64,000 bases of DNA, from contig NZ_JAKWBE010000019.1 of the NCBI RefSeq assembly GCF_022513565.1, forward strand, positions 1 through 64,000, written 5' to 3'. The notes beneath the pieces were generated by a model. It saw nothing but the letters and a program-made list of their open reading frames with translations. It was not told the DNA's origin and ran no database searches. This DNA is from Streptomyces gilvus (GTDB lineage: Bacteria; Actinomycetota; Actinomycetes; Streptomycetales; Streptomycetaceae). Both the position numbers and the translations under genes were made by a program. Positions 57,295 through 64,000 of the stretch are shown piece by piece. Every line of letters begins with the position of its first letter. The stretch's first letter is position 1.

Positions 57295-58899
57295 GTGGCC
57301 GAGTCTGCGTGTGAGGGGAGCGCGTCCGAGGGCGTCGGCGCGACCGGCGGGATCTCCGCGTCGGCGCGGGGCGCGTATGAAGCCATCCTTCGCCGTCAGT
57401 CGGCGCGGGAGTCGGCGGCGCGCACCTATGCGCGTGCCCTGCCGATCGTTCCCGTACGGGCCCGGGGACTCACCATCGAGGGCGCCGACGGGCGCCGTTA
57501 CCTGGACTGTCTCTCCGGCGCGGGGACGCTCGCCCTGGGACACAACCATCCCGTCGTCCTCGAAGCGATCCGCAAGGTTCTGGACTCGGGCGCACCCCTG
57601 CACGTCCTCGACCTGGCGACACCCGTCAAGGACGCCTTCGTCACCGAGTTGTTCCGCACCCTGCCCCACGGGCTCGCCGACCACGCGCGCGTGCAGTTCT
57701 GCGGACCGGCCGGAACCGACGCGGTGGAAGCCGCGCTGAAACTCGTGCGGGCCGCGACCGGCCGTACCGGGATCCTCGCCTTCACCGGCGCCTACCACGG
57801 CATGACCGCCGGAGCCCTGGCCGCATCCGGGGGCGCCCCCGACGTGCGGGTCGCCCGGCTGCCCTTCCCGCAGGACTACCGCTGCCCCTTCGGCATCGGC
57901 GGACCTCAGGGCGTCGAACTCGCCGCGCGCTGGACGGAGTCCGTCCTCGATGACCCCAAATCGGGCGTGCCGCATCCTGCCGGGATGATCCTTGAACCCG
58001 TCCAGGGCGAGGGCGGTGTCATTCCCGCGCCGGACGTCTGGATGCGGCGGATGCGCGAGGTCACGGCCGCCCGGGCCATTCCGTTGATCGCGGACGAGGT
58101 GCAGACGGGCGTCGGCCGCACGGGAACCTTCTGGGCGGTGGAGCACAGCGGTGTCACTCCTGACGTCATGGTCCTCTCCAAGGCCATCGGCGGCAGCCTC
58201 CCCCTCGCGGTGATCGTCTACCGCGACGACCTGGACGTCTGGCCGCCCGGCGCCCACGCCGGCACCTTCCGCGGCAACCAACTCGCCATGGCCGCGGGCA
58301 CGGCGACCCTCTCCTACGTCCGCGAGAACGACCTCGCCGCCAGAGCGGCAACACTCGGCACCCGGATGCTGGACCAACTCCGACAGCTCGGTCGGCACTT
58401 CGCGTGTGTGGGGGAGGTACGGGGGCGGGGGCTGATGATCGGGGTCGAGTTCGTGGCAGCGGAAGACGACGGGGGCGGTGACTTTGACGCCGGCATTCGC
58501 GATGGTGCGGCCGGTGAGCTCGATGAACCCGGTGAGCCCGCTCCCGTCCGCGGGCCCGGTGTGGCATTCGAGGCCGGTGCGACCGCCACTCCCGCTCCGT
58601 GGTCCGAAGGCCCCCGCCCCGCCGCTCCCGACCTCGCGGCCGCCGTCCAGCGGGAGTGCCTGCGGCGCGGTCTCATCGTCGAACTGGGCGGTCGCCACGC
58701 CAGTGTCGTACGTCTGCTTCCACCACTGACGATCAGTGACGAGCAGGCGGCCGCCGTGCTCGATCGTCTGGCCGACGCCGTGGCGGCGGCAGCCACAGCC
58801 CATACCGGGGGACCGCCCCCGCCCCGCCGCTCGAACGCGGCCTCCCCGCGCCGAGGGCAGGACGAGCGAGCCCAGAAGGCAGGCTGGCGCGGCGACTGA
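57295..58899 (+). CDS. diaminobutyrate-type class III aminotransferase of a siderophore locus
   Basis: The 534-residue PLP enzyme has Lys296 in VLSKAIGGSLPLA, ADEVQTGVGRTG and EPVQGEGGVIPAP. It resembles DABA:2-oxoglutarate aminotransferases (RhbA/EctB type) that open NIS siderophore pathways. Residues about 390-443 are a Gly/Asp/Pro-rich insert not found in the family. I chose GTG 57295 (GGGAGG upstream, start of the conserved region); the 58 residues before it in frame are non-conserved. The IucA/IucC and GNAT genes follow on the same strand. Confidence 0.85.
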   Translation: MAESACEGSASEGVGATGGISASARGAYEAILRRQSARESAARTYARALPIVPVRARGLTIEGADGRRYLDCLSGAGTLALGHNHPVVLEAIRKVLDSGAPLHVLDLATPVKDAFVTELFRTLPHGLADHARVQFCGPAGTDAVEAALKLVRAATGRTGILAFTGAYHGMTAGALAASGGAPDVRVARLPFPQDYRCPFGIGGPQGVELAARWTESVLDDPKSGVPHPAGMILEPVQGEGGVIPAPDVWMRRMREVTAARAIPLIADEVQTGVGRTGTFWAVEHSGVTPDVMVLSKAIGGSLPLAVIVYRDDLDVWPPGAHAGTFRGNQLAMAAGTATLSYVRENDLAARAATLGTRMLDQLRQLGRHFACVGEVRGRGLMIGVEFVAAEDDGGGDFDAGIRDGAAGELDEPGEPAPVRGPGVAFEAGATATPAPWSEGPRPAAPDLAAAVQRECLRRGLIVELGGRHASVVRLLPPLTISDEQAAAVLDRLADAVAAAATAHTGGPPPPRRSNAASPRRGQDERAQKAGWRGD

Positions 58900-58984
58900 C
58901 GCTCGCGCGCCCCTGGTCACCAGGCCGACCTGAACCTCCGTGACGCAGCACCCCGATTCGCCACCCTGCGAGTCAGAGCCACCC

Positions 58985-61054
58985 ATGAGGACCGCCTTGA
59001 ACACCACCCCCACTCCGGAGACCCCCGGACCTGCCACGGCCTCCCACGACGCCACCGACGAACCGTGTGTCGACCCGAACCCGCCCACACCGGCGGGAAC
59101 AACCGGACAGCGGCGCGGATCGGGCGTGGAGGAGGGCAGGGTCCCCGAGCAACGAAGGGTCCCGTCGTGGACGAGCGGAGCGGACCCAGCCAACCCACCG
59201 GAGTTCACCGAAGATCCGTCCCACGGCGTGGCCGACCTCCTGGATCACCCCGATCCACACACCGCAGCCGACGCCGCGGCCATCGAGAACCTTGTCCGCT
59301 GCTGGGTCCGCGAGACCAACCTCCCGGCCCCTGACAGCGGCACGCTCCGCATCCCGCTCCCCGCCAGCGGCACGGCACTGCTGGTCCCGGTCCGCTACTG
59401 GTCCCCCTCGGGATGGCACCGCTTCGGCCTCCCGAGCCTCGCCGGCTCCTCCGAACAGTCACCGCCCGTCGATGCCGTCACCCTCGCCGCCCTGCTCGCC
59501 CGCGAGACATCCACACGCCGCACCGCCGGCGCACCGCCCACTCCCGCTCCCTTCTCCTCGACCGCTATCGACCTGGTCACCCGCGTAGCCGACTCCTCCC
59601 GTCGTACCGCCACTTTCATCCGTGAACGCCGGGAGCACCCTTCCGACGGCCCCGACCTCTTCCTCTCCGCCGAGCAGGCACTCGTGCTCGGGCACCCACT
59701 GCACCCCACCCCGAAGAGCCGCGAAGGTCTGTCCGAGTACGAAGCGCGCCTGTACTCACCGGAGTTGCGCGGCTCCTTTCCCTTGCACTGGCTGGCCGTC
59801 GCTCCCTCCCTGCTCGCCACCGACTCCGCCTGGACCGAACACGGCCGCCCAGTCCCCGCCCCACAGCTCACCACTCGACTCGCCGAGGCCGAACTGGCGC
59901 TGCCGGACGGCCATGCGGCCCTTCCCCTCCACCCCTGGCAACTGTGCGAGGTCCGCCGGCGCCCCGAGGCCTCGCCCCTGTTCGACGCCGGACTGCTCCG
60001 CGACCTCGGCATCCACGGCTCCCCGTGGCACCCCACCTCCTCCGTACGCACCGTCCACCGCACCGGCGCCCCGGCCATGCTCAAACTCTCCCTGGGCCTG
60101 CGTATCACCAACTCCCGTCGCGAGAACCTCCGCAAGGAACTGCACCGGGGCGTCGAGGTCCACCGTCTGCTGCGCAGCGGCCTGTCGCAGCAGTGGCGGG
60201 CCGAGCACCCGGGATTCGACATCGTCCGTGACCCGGCCTGGCTGGCCGTCGACACCCCGGACGGCGAACCGGTGCCCGGCCTCGACGTGGTGATCCGGCA
60301 CAACCCGTTCCGCGCCTCCGACGACGTCTCCTGCGTGGCCGGACTCGTCGCACCCCGGCCACTGGCCCTGTCCGGCCCTGAGGCGAGCCCGGCCCACCGT
60401 CCCGCCCACCGCCCGGAGGCCGACCCGCAGCCGATCCGGTCCCGCCTGGCGACGGTTGTCACCCGCCTCGCCCTTCGGACGGGACGTCCGCGTGGAGCCG
60501 TGGCCGCCGAGTGGTTCCTGCGCTACCTCGAGCAGGTCGTCCGTCCCGTGCTGTGGCTGGACGCGGAGACAGGCATCGCCCTGGAGGCCCACCAGCAGAA
60601 CACGCTGCTTCTGCTGGATGCCGACGGCTGGCCCGCAGGCGGCCGTTACCGCGACAACCAGGGCTACTACTTCCGTGAATCCCGCCGCACGGAACTCGAT
60701 GCCCGGCTGCCCGGCATCGGCGAGCGCAGCGACACCTTCGTTTCCGACGAGGTCACCGACGAGCGTTTCGCGTACTACCTCGCGATCAACAACGTTCTCG
60801 GCCTCATCGGGGCGTTCGGCTCCCAGCGCCTGGCGGACGAAGGGCTGCTGCTCGCCGCCTTCCGCCGCTTCCTCGGCGACGTCGCCTCCGGCCCTGGCCG
60901 ACTGCGCACTTCGCTCCCGGCCCACCTGCTCGACTCGCCCGTCCTGCGTTGCAAGGCCAACCTGCTGACCCGGCTGCACGGCCTCGACGAACTCGTCGGC
61001 CCGGTCGACACCCAGTCCGTCTACGTCACCATCGCCAATCCCCTCCGTCTGTGA
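58985..61054 (+). CDS. IucA/IucC-family NIS siderophore synthetase
   Basis: The 689-residue NRPS-independent siderophore (NIS) synthetase should join a citrate- or dicarboxylate-type acid to an amine with ATP. Motifs: GHPLHPTPKSREGLSEYE, HGSPWHPTSSVRTV, KLSLGLRITNSRRENLRK and EAHQQNTLLLLDADGWP, then RYRDNQGYYF. The C-terminal FhuF-like domain follows. The first 75 residues are Pro/Thr-rich and variable. ATG 58985 is preferred to GTG 58940, though neither has a strong site. The gap to the next gene is 91 bases. Confidence 0.9.
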   Translation: MRTALNTTPTPETPGPATASHDATDEPCVDPNPPTPAGTTGQRRGSGVEEGRVPEQRRVPSWTSGADPANPPEFTEDPSHGVADLLDHPDPHTAADAAAIENLVRCWVRETNLPAPDSGTLRIPLPASGTALLVPVRYWSPSGWHRFGLPSLAGSSEQSPPVDAVTLAALLARETSTRRTAGAPPTPAPFSSTAIDLVTRVADSSRRTATFIRERREHPSDGPDLFLSAEQALVLGHPLHPTPKSREGLSEYEARLYSPELRGSFPLHWLAVAPSLLATDSAWTEHGRPVPAPQLTTRLAEAELALPDGHAALPLHPWQLCEVRRRPEASPLFDAGLLRDLGIHGSPWHPTSSVRTVHRTGAPAMLKLSLGLRITNSRRENLRKELHRGVEVHRLLRSGLSQQWRAEHPGFDIVRDPAWLAVDTPDGEPVPGLDVVIRHNPFRASDDVSCVAGLVAPRPLALSGPEASPAHRPAHRPEADPQPIRSRLATVVTRLALRTGRPRGAVAAEWFLRYLEQVVRPVLWLDAETGIALEAHQQNTLLLLDADGWPAGGRYRDNQGYYFRESRRTELDARLPGIGERSDTFVSDEVTDERFAYYLAINNVLGLIGAFGSQRLADEGLLLAAFRRFLGDVASGPGRLRTSLPAHLLDSPVLRCKANLLTRLHGLDELVGPVDTQSVYVTIANPLRL

Positions 61055-61145
61055 GAACAGCTGGTCGCACACCTTTTCCTTGAGCACCAACTCCATTCGT
61101 CGCTGAGGAACATGCCCCACCCGCACTCCTGAGAGGAGCGTCGCC

Positions 61146-61964
61146 GTGTCTTCCACCGACGCCGACGCACAGCCAGCGCCCGCCCCTGCTCCCCGTACCG
61201 ACACCAGCCCCCTTCCGGACGGGAGCGGCGGCGGCACCGTGAGCACGGACAGCGACAGCGAGGACACGCTGGAACTGCGCCTGCCCGAGGAACTGATCGC
61301 GCTCTTCCCCGAGGACGAGGAACGCCTGGCCGCAGAGGCACCGAGTCGGTGTGAGGCCGGGACCGCGCCCGTCCACACCGGTTCGATCGGCGGCGACCTC
61401 CTCGACGACGTCGCCGACTGGGGCCCTGTGACCACACCCGTGGGCGTGTTCCACCTCGCCCCCGTGCACATCGAGCGGGACCTTCCGCTGGTCAGCCGCT
61501 GGATGAACGACCCTGCCGTCGCCGAGTTCTGGAAGCTGGCCGGGCCTCCGTCAGTGACAGAGGACCACCTGCGCGCCCAGTGCACCGGCGACGGACGCAG
61601 CGTCCCGTGCCTCGGCGTGCTGGAGGGCACCCCGATGAGTTACTGGGAGATCTACCGGGCGGACCTCGACCCGCTGGCCCGCCACTATCCCGCCCGACCT
61701 CATGACACCGGAATCCACCTCCTCATCGGTGCTGTCGCCGACCGTGGGCGAGGTCTCGGCAGCACCCTGCTCAGAGCCGTCGCCGACCTCGCACTCGACA
61801 GGCGCTCCGTCTGCGCGCGCGTCGTCGCGGAACCCGACCTTCGCAACACCCCCTCCATCGCCGCCTTCCTGAGCGCCGGCTTCCGGTTCTCCGCCGAGGT
61901 GGAGCTGCCCGCCAAGCGGGCCGCTCTCATGGTCCGAGACCGGTTGCTGCGCGATCTGCTGTGA
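61146..61964 (+). CDS. GNAT acyltransferase of the siderophore locus (IucB/RhbD-like)
   Basis: The 272-residue product has a C-terminal GNAT domain of the siderophore type (ISRWMNDPAVAEFWKLAG-like start, RGLGSTLLRAV acetyl-CoA loop). The first 90 residues are Pro/Asp-rich. It probably acylates an N-hydroxy- or amino-group for siderophore assembly. The GTG start has GAGAGGAG seven bases upstream. It is the last gene of the three-gene run. Confidence 0.86.
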   Translation: MSSTDADAQPAPAPAPRTDTSPLPDGSGGGTVSTDSDSEDTLELRLPEELIALFPEDEERLAAEAPSRCEAGTAPVHTGSIGGDLLDDVADWGPVTTPVGVFHLAPVHIERDLPLVSRWMNDPAVAEFWKLAGPPSVTEDHLRAQCTGDGRSVPCLGVLEGTPMSYWEIYRADLDPLARHYPARPHDTGIHLLIGAVADRGRGLGSTLLRAVADLALDRRSVCARVVAEPDLRNTPSIAAFLSAGFRFSAEVELPAKRAALMVRDRLLRDLL

Positions 61965-62249
61965 CGCGGTGCCACGCCATCGTCACTTTTGGTACACCGC
62001 CCGAGCCGATCCGGTTCCCACTTCGCAGCGCCGACCGCTTCGACGCCGAAAATCACCGAACCGATGCCGAAACCGAGCGACAGCGGCTCTCGCCCCTCCA
62101 GAACGGCACTCACTCCATCCGTCGACGGTCATTGACGGTCCGAAGCGGTCCGATCCGAACCAGGTCGCGGCGCACCCGGCCCTGATCCCGCCCAACGTCC
62201 CCGCCTTGATCACCCGTTTGTCAGTCCCGCGCCGTAGGGTGGTCGCGCT

Positions 62250-64000
62250 ATGACGAAGCCCTCACTCCCCGAACTCCTGCATGCCGCCGTCACTGCCGTC
62301 GGCGGTACGGAGCGCCCCGGCCAGGTGACCATGGCCGAAGCCGTCGCGGAGGCGATCGACGACGGCTCTCATCTGCTGGTGCAGGCCGGCACCGGCACCG
62401 GAAAGTCGCTGGGCTATCTCGTGCCCGCACTCGCGCACGGGGAGAGAGTCGTCGTGGCGACGGCGACCCTCGCCCTGCAGCGTCAGCTCGTCGAGCGGGA
62501 CCTGCCGCGCACGGTCGAGGCCCTGCACCCCCTGCTGCGCCGCCGTCCGGAGTTCGCGATGCTGAAGGGCAGATCGAACTACCTGTGCCTGCACCGCCTC
62601 CACGAGGGCGTTCCCCAGGACGAGGAAGAGGGCCTGTTCGACCAGTTCGAGGCGGCCGCACCCACCAGCAAGCTGGGCCAGGACCTGCTGCGGATGCGTG
62701 ACTGGGCCGACGAGACCGAGTCCGGCGACCGTGACGACCTCACCCCCGGCGTCTCCGACCGAGCCTGGTCTCAGGTGTCGGTCTCGTCCCGGGAGTGCCT
62801 GGGCGCGTCGAAGTGCGCCTACGGCGCCGAGTGCTTCGCCGAGATGGCACGCGAGCGCGCCAAGCTCTCCGACGTGGTCGTCACCAACCACGCGCTGCTC
62901 GCCATCGACGCCATCGAGGGCGCACCCGTCCTGCCGCCGCACGAGGTGCTGATCGTCGACGAGGCGCACGAACTGGTCTCCCGCGTCACCGGCGTCGCCA
63001 CCGGCGAGCTCACACCCGGCCAGGTCAACCGTGCGGTGCGCCGCGCCGCCAAGCTGGCCAACGAGAAGGCCGCCGACCAGCTCCAGACCGCTGCCGAGGG
63101 CTTTGAGCGGCTCATGGAGCTGGCCCTTCCCGGCCGCCTGGAGGAGATCCCCGAGGACCTCGGCTACGCGCTCATGGCGCTGCGCGACGCCTGCCGCACG
63201 GTCATCTCCGCGATCGGTGCGACCCGTGACAAGTCCGTGCAGGACGAGGACGCGGTCCGCAAGCAGGCGCTCGCGTCCGTCGAGGCGGTGCACGACGTGG
63301 CGGAGCGCGTCACCAACGGCAGTGAGTGGGACGTCGTCTGGTACGAGCGCCACGACCGGTTCGGCGCCTCCCTGCGCGTCGCCCCCATGTCGGTGTCGGG
63401 CCTGCTGCGGGAGAAGCTGTTCGCCGACCGGTCCGTCGTCCTGACGTCGGCGACGCTGAAGCTGGGCGGCGACTTCAACGGTGTCGGCGCCTCGCTCGGA
63501 CTCGCCCCCGAGGGCAGGGAGGGCGAGGACCTGCCCAAGTGGAAGGGCGTGGATGTCGGCTCCCCGTTCGACTATCCCAGGCAGGGCATCCTGTATGTCG
63601 CCAAGCACCTGGCGCGCCCCGCGCGTGACGGCGACCGGGCGGACATGCTGGACGAGCTGACCGAGCTGATCCAGGCGGCGGGCGGCCGTACGCTCGGCCT
63701 CTTCTCGTCCATGCGGGCGGCCCAGCTCGCCGCCGAGGAACTCCGCTCCCGGATCCCGGAGTTCCCGATCCTGCTGCAGGGCGAGGAGACCCTGGGGGAG
63801 CTGATCAAGAACTTCGCGGCCGACCCGCAGACCTGTCTGTTCGGCACGCTGTCGCTCTGGCAGGGTGTCGACGTCCCGGGCCCCAGCTGCCAACTGGTCG
63901 TGATGGACAAGATCCCGTTCCCGCGCCCGGACGACCCGTTGATGAGCGCCCGCCAGAAGGCGGTGGAGGACGCCGGGGGCAACGGTTTCATGGCGGTCGC
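62250..64000 (+). CDS. dinG: ATP-dependent helicase DinG/XPD type, 3' end outside the window
   Basis: This iron-sulfur superfamily-2 DNA helicase shows Walker A QAGTGTGKS (45-53), the DEAH box in IVDEAHELVS, and four Cys for the cluster (YLCLH, ECLGASKCAYGAEC). Motif LTSATLKLGGDFNG and the late SLWQGVDVPG are in frame. At least 583 codons are present before the edge; DinG proteins of about 650-720 residues are usual. The ATG lies 285 bases after the siderophore GNAT gene. lexA often follows in Streptomyces. Confidence 0.92.
   Translation, partial: MTKPSLPELLHAAVTAVGGTERPGQVTMAEAVAEAIDDGSHLLVQAGTGTGKSLGYLVPALAHGERVVVATATLALQRQLVERDLPRTVEALHPLLRRRPEFAMLKGRSNYLCLHRLHEGVPQDEEEGLFDQFEAAAPTSKLGQDLLRMRDWADETESGDRDDLTPGVSDRAWSQVSVSSRECLGASKCAYGAECFAEMARERAKLSDVVVTNHALLAIDAIEGAPVLPPHEVLIVDEAHELVSRVTGVATGELTPGQVNRAVRRAAKLANEKAADQLQTAAEGFERLMELALPGRLEEIPEDLGYALMALRDACRTVISAIGATRDKSVQDEDAVRKQALASVEAVHDVAERVTNGSEWDVVWYERHDRFGASLRVAPMSVSGLLREKLFADRSVVLTSATLKLGGDFNGVGASLGLAPEGREGEDLPKWKGVDVGSPFDYPRQGILYVAKHLARPARDGDRADMLDELTELIQAAGGRTLGLFSSMRAAQLAAEELRSRIPEFPILLQGEETLGELIKNFAADPQTCLFGTLSLWQGVDVPGPSCQLVVMDKIPFPRPDDPLMSARQKAVEDAGGNGFMAV

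Noticed and set aside
61965..62249. SOS box upstream of dinG
   Set aside because: No CGAAC-N4-GTTCG-like site found; short repeats such as CCGAACCGATG are not LexA half-sites in the right spacing.

Overview
The base composition (very high G+C, with G or C at most third codon positions), the frequent GTG/TTG starts and the gene content point to a Streptomyces chromosome core. The gene order (osaA/osaB, ftsK, rimO-pgsA-cinA-clgR, lhr, recA-recX, gluDCBA-gluRK, miaB, miaA-dapF, rshA, hflX, a small siderophore locus, dinG) matches what I remember of the Streptomyces coelicolor region around recA. Function calls come from motifs read in the translations; no database search was possible.

Layout. 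1-1000: a terminator, a shrunken DegT-type aminotransferase and a tRNA-Thr. 1-10.5 kb: a stress-signalling block with a multidomain SpoIIE/PP2C phosphatase facing away from the giant soluble hybrid kinase OsaA (twelve HAMP units) and its response regulator OsaB. 10.6-17.8 kb: ftsK, a RodZ-like membrane HTH protein, then rimO-pgsA-cinA with start/stop overlaps, and clgR. 18-25 kb: a small membrane protein, an SDR oxidoreductase, a Nei/Fpg DNA glycosylase and the very large helicase Lhr. 25.4-30.8 kb: an AraC regulator overlapping azlCD (amino-acid export), a toroid-fold protein, a DUF3046 protein, an AI-2E/PerM-type membrane protein and a polytopic membrane protein. 31-33.2 kb: recA-recX with an SOS-type promoter. 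33.1-35.9 kb: cysteine dioxygenase behind a leaderless Cys-rich leader peptide, with a rhodanese relic downstream, and a FAD monooxygenase. 36-42.7 kb: the glutamate ABC transporter gluABCD, the two-component pair gluR-gluK and a TAXI binding protein. 42.8-49.1 kb: a MazG-like protein, miaB, a LigB-like protein, two small acidic or amphipathic proteins, miaA, a membrane protein and dapF. 49.4-55.5 kb: rshA, a decayed 0.9-kb gap holding an MFS relic, an M1-family secreted peptidase and hflX. 55.6-57.1 kb: a secreted trypsin-like protease with a duplicated tail fragment beside it. 57.3-62 kb: a three-gene NIS-type siderophore locus. 62.2 kb to the end: dinG, cut by the window edge.

Themes. Several genes serve genome integrity (recA, recX, ftsK, lhr, nei, dinG) and translation or tRNA quality (rimO, miaA, miaB, hflX). 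Nutrient sensing is carried by the glutamate uptake and sensing cluster, the cysteine-linked leader and rshA. Between the conserved genes lie several traces of decay: the DegT remnant, the rhodanese relic, the MFS relic and the protease tail. The least explained units are the Cys-leader/cysteine dioxygenase unit, the minimal NIS locus and the orphan TAXI protein beside GluRK.
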